Below, one piece after another: positions 1-14,891 of a stretch of DNA of 64,000 nt; positions within the stretch are counted from its first letter, which is position 1, and each line of letters begins with the position of its first letter. This DNA is from Chondrilla cf. caribensis (lineage: Eukaryota; Porifera; Demospongiae; Chondrillida; Chondrillidae): NCBI GenBank assembly GCA_964020155.1, contig OZ026568.1, forward strand, positions 4,387,820 to 4,451,819, in the 5' to 3' direction. The translations under genes and the position numbers were made by a program. Below the pieces are notes generated by a model. The model had not been told where the DNA came from. It ran no database searches and saw only the letters and a program-made list of their open reading frames with translations.

Positions 1-1861
1 TAGTCCCTAACCCTGACTACACTTGAAGGTGTTTTAATGTATGGGAATGTATAGGATCAATAAACGTTAAGCACCTTTTTGCGTAGCTCATGGGAGAGGG
101 GGCGTGTCAGCATGATATTTCATGGAGACCTAGCTGTGGATCTATACTAACTTATGAAACAGTTTTCGTCTCCGTAGGTAGTCCCTAACCCTGACTACAC
201 TCTAAGATGCTTTAATGTATGGGAAGGTATAGGATCAATAAACGTTAAGCACCTTTTCGCGTAGCTCATGGGAGAGGGGGCGTGTCAGCATGATATTTCA
301 TGGAGACCTAGCTGTGGATCTATACTAACTTATGAAACAGTTTTCGTCTCCGTAGGTAGTCCCTAACCCTGACTACACTCTAAGGTGCTTTAATGTATGG
401 GAAGGTATAGGATCAAAAAACGTTAAGCACCTTTTCACGTAGCTCATGGGAGAGGGGGCGTGTCAGCATGATATTTCATGGAGACCTAGCTGTGAATCTA
501 TACTAACTTATGAAACAGTTTTCGTCTCCGTAGGTAGTCCCTAACCCTGACTACACTCGAAGGTGCTTTAATGTATGGGAAGGTATAGGATCAATAAACG
601 TTAAGCACCTTTATATGTAGCTCATGGGAGAGGGGGCGTGTCAGCATGATATTTTATGGAGACCTAGCTGTGGATCTATACTATCTTATGAAACAGTTTT
701 CGTCTCCGTAGGTAGTCCCTAACCCTGACTACACTCGAAGGTGCTTTAATGTATGGGAAGGTATAGGATCAAAACATTAAGCACCTTTTTGCGTAGTTCA
801 TGGGAGAGGGGGCGTGTCAGCATGATATTTTATGGAGACCTAGCTGTGAATCTATACTAACTTATGAAACAGTTTTCGTCTCCGTAGGTAGTCCCTAACC
901 CTGACTACACTCTAAGATGCTTTAATGTATGGGAAGGTATAGGATCAATAAATGTTAAGCACCTTTTTGCGTAGCTCATGGGAGAGGGGGCGTGTCAGCA
1001 TGATATTTCATGGAGACCTAGCTGTGAATCTATACTAACTTATGAAACAGTTTTCGTCTCCGTAGGTAGTCCCTAACCCTGACTACACTCTAAGGTGCTT
1101 TAATGTATGGGAAGGTATAGGATCAAAACATTAAGCACCTTTTTGCATAGTTCATGGGAGAGGGGGCGTGTCAGCATGATATTTCATGGAGACCTAGCTG
1201 TGAATCTATACTAACTTATGAAACAGTTTTCGTCTCCGTAGGTAGTCCCTAACCCTGACTACACTCGAAGGTGCTTTAATGTATGGGAAGGTATAGGATC
1301 AAAACATTAAGCACCTTTTTGCATAGTTCATGGGAGAGGGGGCGTGTCAGCATGATATTTCATGGAGACCTAGCTGTGAATCTATACTAACTTATGAAAC
1401 AGTTTTCGTCTCCGTAGGTAGTCCCTAACCCTGACTACACTCGAAGGTGCTTCAATGTATGGGAAGGTATAGGATCAATAAACGTTAAGCACCTTTTTGC
1501 GTAGCTCATGGGAGAGGGGGCGTGTCAGCATGATATTTCATGGAGACCTAGCTGTGAATCTATACTAACTTATGAAACAGTTTTCGTCTCCGTAGGTAGT
1601 CCCTAACCCTGACTACACTCTAAGATGCTTTAATGTATGGGAAGGTATAGGATCAATAAACGTTAAGCACCTTTTCACGTAGCTCATGGGAGAGGGGGCG
1701 TGTCAACATGATATTTCATGGAAATCTAGCTGTGAACCTATACTAACTTATGAAACAATTTTCGTCTCCGTAGGTAGTCCCTAACCCTGACTACACTCGA
1801 AGGTGCTTTAATGTATGGGAAGGTATAGGATCAATAAATGTTAAGCACCATTTTGCGTAGC
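1..1861. repeat. Satellite array, 176-178 bp unit, about 10.5 direct copies
   Basis: Near-identical units begin at 1, 179, 357, 535, 713, 889, 1067, 1243, 1419, 1597 and 1775. Each starts TAGTCCCTAACCCTGACTAC and contains an AGAGGGGGCGTGTCAGCATG block. The spacing is 178 bp, or 176 bp in units with a 2 bp deletion in the GGATCAAAACATTAAG stretch. The last copy stops near 1861. The array runs off the left edge, so its full length is unknown. No unit carries a convincing reading frame. Confidence 0.95.
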
Positions 1862-2345
1862 TATTGAGATGGAAATTGTTTCACACGTTAGTTCATACCC
1901 CAGCTAGGTCTGTCTAAAATATCAAGTTGACACGCCCCCTCCCCCATGAGCTATGCAAACAGGTGCTTAGCGTTTTCTCTCCTATACTCTCCCATACATT
2001 GAAATATTATCAAGCACCTTCAAATGTAGTTGGGGTTACGGGCCACCTATTGAGATGGAAATTGTTTCACAAGTTAGCTCAAGTCGTCTCCAGCTAGGTC
2101 TAGTAAAATATAAGGTTGACACACCTCCTCCCCCGTGAGCTATGCAAAAAGGTGCTTAGCATTTATTGATCCTATACTCTCCCATATGTAAAAAATATTA
2201 GGCACCTCCAAATGTAGCTGGGGTTATGGGCCACCTATTGAGATGGGAATTGTTTCATACATTAGTTCATGTCCCCAGCTAGGTCAAGAAAAATATTAGG
2301 TTGACACGCCCACTTTCCTATGAGCTATTCAAAAAGGTGTTTAGC
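1862..2345. repeat. Inverted, diverged copies of the same satellite (about 2.7 units)
   Basis: From 1862 the sequence matches the reverse complement of the upstream unit, for example CAGCTAGGTCT, GACACGCCCCCTC and CATGAGCTATGCAAA. Three successive copies start near 1862, 2048 and 2238. They differ from one another far more than the direct copies do, so they look older. Confidence 0.85.
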
Positions 2346-3433
2346 ACTACATACGTATATATGTACATATTCGTATACTGTAAATTATCCAAGTGAGGTG
2401 CTATAGACCCCTTGTTGACTGTCCAGGGAAATTCACATTTTGTTGCTGGTTACCAGGGGCTGCCCAGTGACAATATGAAACTTATCAACACTTATTTCAA
2501 TGCATGCACACCCTCCTGAGTGTGCTATAGACCTCGTGGTGACGAGCAAATAATGTCAAATTTATCAGTGATCACCACAATCACCCTGGAGTCCATGTGA
2601 TCGATCATAGTACAAATACTGATGTGTGTACACTCTCCTGGAGGTGGTACAGATCGATCAAGTGGTGACCAAGAATATATGCTTTGGGACTCATGATATG
2701 TCTCCTAGCCAGAGTAAGTCTATTCTACATTGTAGAATGGCCAAGTACATGTTTCTGTGGAGAGTTGCTATGACGTTCACCACAGGTGTGCTGTCCTCAG
2801 TGCGTGACCTTCTTCGTTTTATATTGGTGCACAGAGGTATGTTGAACAAATGCAGAGCTGTACGAAAGGGGCAACCCAGTGCTATATTATGACAACATGC
2901 AGGAATGATTGAAAATATGTGTAATTGTAGCTACACAATACAGGTGATTAGTGTCGCTGATTGAGTAAAAATTGCAGGTGATTAGTCCAACTCCAACTCC
3001 ACTACTAATAAAACATTCCAAAAACCAGCCCTCTGTCAGGTATATTATTGTTGCAGTTGAGGATAGTTTCCTAATAAAACTTACAAACTGATTGTTACAT
3101 GACAAAGATAGCTCTATTACAAACCACTTTCAGTTTAGCTGTTTCTTTCTTTGACAAACCACCAGCAATATTGTTACTCTGAAATCAGCTGGTACACTGT
3201 AACACCCGAATTATATGAATGTAGTAAAACCAAATTCAATTGATATTACATGATGTGAGGTAAAATGCAGAAAAATAAAGGAAATATGTGTTTATCTGTG
3301 AGCTTCTGGATAGCACTGGATCCTGTGGACTGCCAACTCAACGCTATAGACAAATATGGTACATTCAGCCAATGCCACACACACACACACAGCGAGGTGG
3401 GGTTGTGGCAAAATAAATTTGAAAATATTCAAT
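2346..3433. other. Intergenic, nothing recognised
   Basis: This stretch lies between the satellite and the 3' end of the pantothenate kinase gene. Short open frames are present but lack ATG context, splice partners or any family resemblance. Part of it must be the 3' UTR of the minus-strand kinase gene. I see no RNA gene or transposon end. Confidence 0.6.
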
Positions 3434-6363
<2,930 letters not shown>

Positions 6364-6510
6364 CGCCCTAGTAGACACGAAGCAACGGTATCGCTATGTA
6401 CTCTTTTGGCGACTGTGACGTCCGGTACATGTGCAATACATTTGGGTGGGGAGGCGTGCACAGAGAAACGAGATGTCTAAATTGAAGGGTTATACTCATC
6501 TCCCGGGGCA
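6364..6510. promoter_or_regulatory. Divergent promoter region PANK / SUCLG1
   Basis: Only 147 bp separate the two start codons, so both 5' UTRs and any shared core promoter must fit here or overlap coding sequence. I see no TATA box. Confidence 0.6.
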
Positions 6511-7240
6511 ATGGCTGCTAGTCTAGGACGCAGTTTTTGCCGCTCAAGTTCTGTTTGGCGAGCTCGTACGTTCGCCCTGTTTGCTTTTGTACTCGAAATT
6601 GAGTTTACTTTCCAGTTTTCCACATTAATTGATGGTACATTGTAAATTTTATTCTAACTTTTTTTGCTCCATTTGGCTCCAGTTACTCGCTATTCGAGTA
6701 TATATACTGGATCTAGGAAGAATATCCTCTTAACGAGCGAAACCAAAGTAATATGTCAAGGTTTCACTGGTAAGTGAGTCCAAACATTCTTTCCGCAACA
6801 AGTGTTAGCTGCTGTGACTGCTTTCTGCCTCCATCTCCTTCAGGCAAGCAAGGGACCTTCCACTCCCAACAGTCCATCGAATATGGAACTAGAATGGTAG
6901 GAGGGGTGTCACCTAAGAAGGCAGGCACGACTCATCTAGGTCTGCCTGTGTTCAGCTCAGTTGGAGAAGCAGTGGAGAAGACTGGTGCAGATGCCTCTGT
7001 GATCTACGTACCTGCACAAGCAGCTGCTGACGCGCTGATGGAAGCTATTGAGGCCGAGATAGGTCTTGTGGTGTGTATTACAGAGGGAATTCCCCAGCAA
7101 GATATGGTCAAGGTGTGTGTGCGCGCTTGTGTCCACGCAAACATGTATTATCATTATTTCTTGTTTCAAACAGGTCAAGCACAGACTTGTTAGGCAAGGA
7201 AAGACTCGCATGATAGGACCAAATTGCCCTGGTATTATTA

Positions 7241-7309
<69 letters not shown>

Positions 7310-8606
7310 CCTTGCTGACTAGAGCCTGAGGTGGACCATACTCTCCTCCCCCTCCCTCAGCCTGGGCAGTGTAAGATTGGAATCATGCCAGGACACATCC
7401 ATACTCCAGGCAAGATAGGTAGGTACATGTCGTGTGGTTGGTGTACTAGCTGTGTAGAGCGGTGATGAGTGGCTGTCCTACCCCTGATGTGCAGGGATTG
7501 TATCTCGTTCCGGGACACTGACCTATGAGGCTGTATGGCAGACCACCAACGAGGGACTGGGGCAATCGCTGTGTGTTGGTAGGTCATATCCCGATCCTGT
7601 GTGTATCTCTGTTGTGTAGTGTTCCACAACTGATGGTGTCAGTTGCTATTGTACGGTCTTGTTGCTGAGTTACCATATAGAAGCCCACTGGGCTCTTACA
7701 TTACTCTTAGCCGCTGAATCACCCCAATAAGTCCCTATCAAACTCTTAGATTACACTCTTGTTGAGTTGCCATATACATACGTAGAAGCCCACCGGGCTA
7801 TTGTTAAGTGTCCTGTTCCCACTTAGGCATTGGAGGAGATCCCTTCAATGGGACTGACTTCATTGATTGTATGGACATTTTCCTAAAAGATCCACAGACA
7901 GAAGGTGAGGTCAGCGTGTGATGTCTACCAGGAAACAGCCACTGCATGCAATGTGTTCACACGTGTATAGTACACATTTCACACCAGACCTGTGCCTTGA
8001 CTCTGCTGTAATTCAATGTGTCTGCACAGGTGTACTTTTGATTGGTGAGATAGGAGGTAATGCTGAAGAAGACTTAGCAGAATTCTTGAAGGAGCACAAT
8101 ATGGTGAGTGTATCCACTGACTCCTCCCCTACTGATAAAGGTTGTTCACGATGCACTCCGCCCTGTAGGGTGTCAAAGCCAAACCTGTGGCAGCCTTCAT
8201 TGCTGGTCGTACAGCTCCTCCAGGAAGGAGAATGGGTGGGTTGACCTACCATTTATACCATGATGGTGTCTGTTGGCTTGTTTTCTTCTGTTCCTTGTTG
8301 ATTCCTTGTTGTCTTCTCCATCCCATAGGACATGCTGGAGCCATTATTTCCGGAGGAAAGGGAGGAGCAGAAGAGAAGGTGGGTTGTCATTTGTGCTGTT
8401 AGTCGAGTTAGCCATTTTAAACACACATGCATGTACTCAAACAAGTACACGTTTGCGTATGCAGTTTGGATGGCTATGATGTATACGTATTTCTTCCAAT
8501 CCGGCAGATCAGAGCTCTCAATTCGGCTAATGTTTTGATCACAGACTCGCCCGCTGAAATGGGAGTGGCCATGAAGGAAGCCATGAAAAATGCTGGAAAG
8601 TTGTGA
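6511..8606 (+). CDS. SUCLG1: Succinyl-CoA ligase alpha subunit, mitochondrial
   Basis: Alpha subunit of the TCA-cycle enzyme that converts succinyl-CoA to succinate with GTP/ATP formation. Eleven exons: 6511-6565, 6683-6769, 6844-7112, 7174-7242, 7361-7418, 7495-7578, 7827-7904, 8030-8103, 8169-8235, 8329-8378 and 8508-8606, totalling 990 nt or 329 aa. The N-terminus ([13 protein letters not shown]...) is rich in Arg and Ser and lacks acidic residues, as in mitochondrial targeting peptides. The CoA-binding core includes [24 protein letters not shown] and IGPNCPG. The phosphohistidine loop GHAGAI is in exon 10. The length is close to the human protein. The donors of exons 3 and 4 are themselves the start of GT runs. 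The C-terminus is shorter than in mammals but ends in a conserved helix. Confidence 0.97.
7243..7308. repeat. (GT)n at the donor of SUCLG1 intron 4
   Basis: The array begins with the GT of the 5' splice site itself (exon ends AAG at 7242) and continues for about 65 bp on the sense strand. Confidence 0.95.
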
Positions 8607-9023
8607 CCGCCCTTTGCTATCTTTATACAATAGAACGTCCTGAATGCATACCTATCCACGATGTGTATGTTCCAGTGTACACTGCTAGGTGATATTTATC
8701 ATAATAATTATTACATATTACTTAATTATGTGAATATTAAAATTTGAATGTAATACATATATCACTGTTCAAGTGATGTCATGGAAAAATTGAATACAAC
8801 CACACATAATGATATATGCACAAATTTTGAGATTTGGTATAAATATTCATTAAGTATTAACCTGCTTAAAGTGTTCCTATCAACAGAGAATGTCCTATGG
8901 TATGATGAGGGTTAGAAGTGTGTACACGCATAAGAGCACACACAAGAGTGAGTTGTGTCCTCACAACTCGTACAAACATTGTATTAGAAATTACAACCTT
9001 GTCCTGGATCACAGGGACCAGTG
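8607..9023. other. Convergent 3' junction SUCLG1 / MGAT2
   Basis: 417 AT-rich bp between two stop codons, presumably the two 3' UTRs. No ORF or RNA gene recognised. Confidence 0.6.
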
Positions 9024-9286
9024 CTAGGATTTCACGAAACTTGTACACAATTCGATGTCTCTGGGATCACTCCACCCTCCGTAGCCTTTTTGAACCTTTA
9101 TTCGACTGAGGTATCTTTGTGTCTGGCTCTTGTCAGGGGTCATCTCCATCTTGCTGGGGAAGAGGAACTGTTTGTTATTTTTCAAAGTTGATCTAATTCT
9201 CCTGATGTCTTTGTCCCAGTCACATGTTTTCTTCTGGTGTGTCCCACTGGAACATGCCACAATAGACGATAACACCCAGAACACAA

Positions 9287-9317
<31 letters not shown>

Positions 9318-9327
9318 CACATATGCA

Positions 9328-9379
<52 letters not shown>

Positions 9380-9389
9380 CACATATGCA

Positions 9390-9442
<53 letters not shown>

Positions 9443-10880
9443 ATGTCCCTGCATGAAATATCCGTGGTGATGGTGCTATTAACACTCGCAGTGGGGGAGA
9501 AATGCAGCCTCGACTTAGCGAACACAGAGACCAGTCCCAGTTGTAGTCATCGAATTTGCAAAAATCCGACGCACACTTTTTAACCTTGTTCCAAGTTTTT
9601 CTGTCCATCCCAAATCCCATGTTATGTTTTGCAGAATACCAAAGTGTCTCATAAGCCTGTCAAGAAGAATTCGAAGTACACAGTACATGTAGACCTATTG
9701 CCGAATTATATACATTCACTCAGTACAGTCTACAATGTTGGGGAGATCTCAACATGTGGGTAGATTATAGAGGTCCACTCAGTACAGTCTACAATGATGG
9801 GGAGATCTCAACATGTGGGTGGAATAAAAGCTCTAATACTACACTTCAATGGACATAAACTTACAAGATGGCTGTGAGAGCTGAAAGGAGAGGTACCAAC
9901 GTACATACCGAGGTTGATAAAATCACACTGCGGACACTCACTGGAGAGAGAAAATCAGGCAATCACCACTAATCACCAATACTCACACGTGACCCAATAT
10001 CACTGGGGAAGTAGTCTATCACATTTGTGTTGTGGTATGAAATATGAAGAACATGTAAAGTGCCCACGTCATGAGAGATCACTGCTTATAAGTAGATAGA
10101 GTTAACAGTACACCACTGGCAGGTCATGACACCCTGTCAGAAATACAAGGGGATATGATGCACATGCCCCGTTGTCAAGGAAAATAGGTTGTTTCGAAGA
10201 CGTTTTACAGTGGAACCTCTCTATTACAAACCTCTGAATTGCAGAAACTTCTATACTAAGGACACCATTCTGTGTCCCAGTGTAGACTGTAGTGTATTAA
10301 GTGACCTCTGAATTGAGGACACCTCTGTAATAAGGACTAAAATCAAGGTCCCAAAGTGTCCTTAATAGAGAGGTTCCACTGTATTGACGTGACCTTTACA
10401 CTTAGGCTTACACCTAATGTCTCTTAATTGTCCAGTGTTTACCATGGTAACCTAATGCACAACAAATACGCATCTGTTGAGTGGTTATGTACCACTACCT
10501 ATATAAATACAGAGGACACAGGATTACACGTGGAATTACGTGTGTTATGAATCCTCATCGCGTGTGCATGCTCAAAGTAGTGGCTATCCTTGATAGAATG
10601 ATACACAGGAAACATGGTTATCCACAGTACCTATCTTTGAGATGAATAAGGTCTTGAGCAACAAGCACAGCATCGGGGCTAATGTAGTGATCCTCCTCCA
10701 TGAAGAATACAGTACCATTGAAGTTAGCAGTTACATTGAGATCATCGAACACTTTATTGATCTTCCACCACCAGTGGTGCTTGATGGCCGTTACAGCTGC
10801 AGTTCTGTAATGACCATAACGATCGGGATGCTGCCAATAATTGCACTTCACACTCTCAGCTCTACAGAAAATAGTACAAT

Positions 10881-10919
<39 letters not shown>

Positions 10920-12377
10920 TGTGTGTGTGTATGTGTGAAGCAATGTATACCCACATACTTTTGCTTGGTGAAGTCTCTTCCACAGTCACCAGGAGATTCT
11001 CCAGGGAACGTATTCGGATGAACTTGTAGTGAATGGGGAAAGAACAATTGCATCACCTGTGGCAAGGAAACCATACAAAAGGAACAAGGTGTCGAATCAC
11101 AAACAGAAAACAGTGAAGGTGTGATCAGTGAATCCCAAAACAATAGCCTGAAAGGCACCAGGTGAAGACACAGACCTCGATACACGAACACAGTCTTGGA
11201 CTCCTTTCCCTCCAGGAATTTTAGACATTGATGCATTGTTAGTTGATATCTCAATTTAATACAGAGCAACATGTGGGATCAGAACAATTGCCCTAGTGGC
11301 TGCGATTGGCTCAGTGATACTATAGTAATACCGTATAGCGGGAAATTTTCGCGGGACAAAATTTTTGCAAATTTCGCTGTTGGCCTAACATCCGCAAAAA
11401 TTTTATCCACGAATTAGGCGTTCTCGCTGTTCTGTCGCGTGACACTGGCCATGCAGCATCCGCGAAAATTTTATCCGCGAATTTTCATTTTTGGAGCCAT
11501 CCGCGAAAATTTTGTCCCGCGAAAATTTCCCGCTATACAGTATACAGGAAGTAGTGTGTTGGAGAATGCGGAGGATTAACATGTCTTGGGGTGTATCTGG
11601 CGGTGAGTGTCGGGTATACGTGGCAGGGGCTGAGTGACAAAACATGACTAATTAAACATAAACCACATTAGTTACAGAGAAATGACAACCTCACGCCCGT
11701 GCAGTATAGAGTTACATACATTCACGGGTGAAGGCAACATTCACACAAATAAGAACAAATAATAGGACAACCAGTAAACAACACCACATCTTCAATGTCG
11801 TAGTGGAGTGTGTACCCACCTTTGTGTATTGAATACTCCTAATCAAATTGTTGATCTCTTCGTCATAATAGTCATGACTGAATATTAGCAAGACTTTTTC
11901 GATTCCTTGGGCTGCCTCGAATGACTCCAGAAGATACCTGAGGTAGTGAATTCTCTTATGGACTTGGATTATGAATACCACGTCATCCGGCGCTAGCGCT
12001 TGATATTTTTCAGAGTTGTAGACGATTTCTTTCGAGTTTAATCTCTCCAGGAACCCCCTACTCAGTTCCACATCAGTCCTCGTCGGGTCTCCGGGAGTAT
12101 CAGACGACGTAGGGTTAGACCTCGTGTCTGTACTGACATTTTTCGTTGGCTTTACATTAGATACTGGAATCTTAGGCTTATTCTGGTTTTTTGACATACC
12201 TGTAGGTACACTATCCAATTTTCTTCCAGTGTTCTTTGGTTTAGGCTGATGGACTTCAACTAACGCCGCTATGCTTTGACTACCCGAGTGTCCCAGAGAG
12301 CTGTACAACACCAGAGGTATAAACAGCGTTACTACAATGGCTATGAGGAGAGCCCTCATATAAGACAGTCGTTTCAT
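9024..12377 (-). CDS. MGAT2: Alpha-1,6-mannosyl-glycoprotein 2-beta-GlcNAc transferase (GnT-II)
   Basis: Golgi enzyme that adds the second GlcNAc and commits N-glycans to complex type. Six exons: 11820-12377, 10959-11056, 10631-10861, 9865-9940, 9442-9656 and 9024-9246, totalling 1401 nt or 466 aa. It is type II: a short basic cytosolic end followed by a single hydrophobic anchor (LLIAIVVTLFIPLVL, residues about 10-25), then a Pro/Ser/Thr-rich stem. Catalytic-domain landmarks in order are VVFIIQVHKRIHYLRYLL, SHDYYDEEINNLI, KHHWWWK, the EEDHY metal-site motif, KHNMGFGMDRKTW, FDDYNWDWSL, FHAG and HQKKTCDW, ending GGWSDPRDIELC. Vertebrate MGAT2 has an uninterrupted coding exon, so the six-exon form is notable. 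Introns carry two MITE-like elements and two dinucleotide arrays. Confidence 0.96.
9291..9441. repeat. (CA)n in MGAT2 intron 5
   Basis: A CA array interrupted by CATATG units. On the sense strand (GT)n starts exactly at the donor (exon edge 9442). Confidence 0.95.
9719..9822. repeat. Two-copy direct repeat in MGAT2 intron 4
   Basis: A segment of about 55 bp (CACTCAGTACAGTCTACAATG ... GATCTCAACATGTGGGT) is present twice in tandem with few mismatches. Confidence 0.85.
10208..10381. mobile_element. MITE with CAGTGGAACCTCTCTATTA ends (mariner/pogo-like)
   Basis: Terminal inverted repeats of about 22 bp (CAGTGGAACCTCTCTATTA and its complement) are flanked on both sides by TA. That matches Tc1/mariner-superfamily target duplications. 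The 174 bp element has no transposase ORF. It lies in MGAT2 intron 3. Confidence 0.88.
10883..10938. repeat. (GT)n in MGAT2 intron 2
   Basis: On the sense strand of MGAT2 this is (CA)n, close to the 3' splice site, opposite to the usual orientation in this window. Confidence 0.9.
11331..11540. mobile_element. MITE with CCGTATAGCGGGAAATTTTC ends
   Basis: Inverted ends of about 37 bp with one or two mismatches (CCGTATAGCGGG at the left, CCCGCTATACAG at the right) are flanked by TA on both sides. The interior repeats CCGCGAAAATTTT motifs, giving further fold-back. It is 210 bp, non-coding and lies in MGAT2 intron 1. Confidence 0.88.
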
Positions 12378-12592
12378 GTTCCTTTGAGCGATCTGATATC
12401 TACATGTCCTCCTGGGTTCGATGGACTGGTAATTATCAAAAGTTAAATTACCGGTTGTTCTATCCAGGCGCCCGTAAGCGGAGAAGGCGTGTGCGTCACG
12501 AAAATTTTGACCGGCGTCAATTTTTTTTATCCTGGGTCAACCGGGTATCCGGTTGCGTAATGCATTATTATCGTTGCCGAACGGCTAAAGTG
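12378..12592. promoter_or_regulatory. Divergent promoter region MGAT2 / WDR54
   Basis: 215 bp between start codons. No TATA box seen. Confidence 0.55.
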
Positions 12593-14891
12593 ATGTATGT
12601 GGAGGACCAGCTACTCAACCTGAAGGGAGGTGCCACTTACCTTTGTAATAACTTGGACGTAGTTAATTCTAAGGAAGAAACCACAGGAGAGCAGATTAAT
12701 GTATACACGGTTGTGCACAAAGCGGAAGTTGAGCTCGTTTACAGCGAAGTCAATGGAGGAGGAGTGTCTCACACCCAGCGAGTTTCTTGTAGATCCGATC
12801 ATAAAGAAGAAACGGTCATTATAACTCAGGTGAACGCGTCGAATGTTATCTTCGGTCCGGTCCATGCTGTGTCTCGCTTACCTTAGGTACTCTCTATTCT
12901 TGTACCTCCAGTGTACTATAGTTCTAGCTCTCCGAGGATTTTCCTTGCAAAGCAGTTGTCAGTCCTTACGTAGGTGTCCTGTGCTCCCGTGCAGTGGCGT
13001 GTGGGTTATATGTTGACCGACCAGCCCCCCTACCTGGGTTAGATTCCTGTGTGTAGATCGAGTTGTATCAATGAATTAATTGGTTTTTAGTTAGTAAATT
13101 AGGTTGATATTATTTTTTACCACACAAATCTAAAAATCTACAATTGTAATTTTCATGTATGGACCTCCCCATCCCTCGCCCTGTCTGGGACAGTGGTGGG
13201 CTTTAGGCCATGCTATTTAGACGGAATGGGTGTGGATTACTATGTACTCCTACATTGCAGGCAAGATGGTGTGTTCTCACCAAAGATAAGGTCATACTGG
13301 TGGTGACAACATATGTCGGTTTTCAGGTGCGACCATCTTCAGCTGGATGCCCTTATTGACCCAATTCGATCAAATATTCACTTCTTTGATTATGTTTCCT
13401 ATTCAACAGATATTCAATAGCTCTGGAACCACACTGCTGATGAATTACGAGCTGTCACAAGCTTCTATGCATGGACCAGGTTGGTATAATATACGTACAA
13501 GTTAGCTATATCCACTGTTTAACCTGTTTTGTGACAATTTCTCTCCCAGATGGTCATTTTTGTCGGGGTATAGCAAATCATGGCAACAAAATATTCGTTG
13601 GTATGTTGTGTGTTTACAGCACCTTCGTGTTGTTGTTGTTTATTGTGTGTTTACAGCACCTTCGTGTTGTTGTTTAGTGTGTTTACAGCACCTTCGTGTT
13701 GTTGTTTGTTGTGTGTGTACAGCACATTCGTGTTGTTGTTTGTTGTGTGTTTACAGTTCCTTCGTGTTGTTGTTTGTTGGCATCACCTGGGTGTGTATGT
13801 ACTATTGCAATTTTGCATTACTTATTTGAGAATGAGGCATGTTTGTATGTATATAATAATATTATGATTTTTGCGTGAGAGTTGTGTTAAACTTTGTTGA
13901 CCTAAAGAATAAGTACATCGATTGAAGTCATCTTCAAAATGGCTTCTTTGGTGATTTTTGTTTGCATTTGATACTCATTGCTAAGGAACATCCAGTGGAG
14001 GTGTGCTCGTGTTGAATGAGATGAAGATAACTGGAGAACTCTGTTCAGCCACAACCTCCTCGCCTGTGTGTGATATACAGTGTAGTAAGAGTGGTCATGT
14101 TGCCATCTCTGATGAAGGAGGGCTGATCACACTGTGGCAGCCCAACCATCAAGAGAACACCATATTTGGCTGGAAGGGGTGAGTTGGCCTTGTGTGTGTG
14201 TACATGTACGTGTGCCTGTGTGATTCAGCCATCCGTGAACAATGTACAGTGTTTGTTTGTTGTCATTTCACAGAGTCCCGTGTGTATCCATTGGCATGTG
14301 TGGAGATGTGGTGGTTGCAGGGTTCAGCACTGGACACCTGCGACTGTACTCCATGTCTCAAGCCAGTCTTCTCGTGGAGATCACAGCACACGCACAGACC
14401 GTCATGTCTTTAGATGTTGACGTGGCATCAAGGAAGGTTGGAAGCCCTGGATCATTGTAGTCACACACATGCTAGTCTGATGTAGCCCAGACCGATCCCT
14501 TCCGGCTACTAGCTAGCGACTAGCACGGCTACGTCAGACTACACACGTGCATGTTGAGTGTGTGCTCCAACTTACTTTATGTTGTATCTATTATTTGTCG
14601 CCTTGTTTTGTACATCGTCTTAGTTACTGACTGTGTCTGAAGATTGTACTTTGGCTTTGTGGGAGCTACCTGGAGTTGGTGAAACTCAGGTATAGTTTTG
14701 AACTGGGAATGGGAACCTGACAACTCGTTCCAAAACTGATACGCCCTCTTCCTATTCTACAGGTGACACACTTGTTCAGTCAGCAAATCCCCAACAAGCA
14801 GCTCTGTGGAGCAAAGTTCCTCGGGAGTGAGGACAGGTTTGCACTTACAGCTTACGACTGGAATGAAATCATCCTATACAAAAGAACCTAA
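12593..14891 (+). CDS. WDR54: WD repeat protein 54
   Basis: A beta-propeller scaffold protein. Its mammalian counterpart has been linked to EGFR/Erk signalling (family knowledge). Eight exons: 12593-12829, 13261-13326, 13410-13479, 13550-13600, 13986-14178, 14274-14436, 14624-14689 and 14763-14891, totalling 975 nt or 324 aa. The order of conserved blocks fits WDR54: LKGGATYLCNNL near the N-terminus, RWCVLTKDKVILVV, IFVGTSSGGVLVLN, ISDEGGLITLWQP, VVAGFSTGHLRLY, ITAHAQTVMSLD, SEDCTLALWEL and the terminal QLCGAKFLGSEDRFALTAYD. The acceptor of exon 5 (ctaag at 13985) was chosen because it gives the conserved VGTSSG. ATG 12593 starts the conserved block, so a longer N-terminus is unlikely. Confidence 0.93.
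13604..13780. repeat. Minisatellite in WDR54 intron 4
   Basis: About five copies of a unit of 30-34 bp containing GTGTGTTTACAGCACCTTCG and GTTGTTGTTT, starting almost at the donor. Each unit contains TTTACAG, an acceptor-like sequence. Confidence 0.9.
14473..14541. repeat. Short inverted repeat (hairpin) in WDR54 intron 6
   Basis: TAGTCTGATGTAGCC on the left pairs with GGCTACGTCAGACTA on the right, 15 bp arms with one mismatch around a loop of about 39 bp. It could be a tiny MITE remnant. Confidence 0.7.

Noticed and set aside
1..1861. CCCTAACCCT in every satellite unit suggesting a telomere
   Set aside because: Only 1.5 telomere-type repeats occur per 178-bp unit. There is no continuous telomeric run.
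2626..2892. Open frame of about 88 codons beyond the satellite
   Set aside because: It starts at a non-ATG codon and shows no family resemblance or splice partner.
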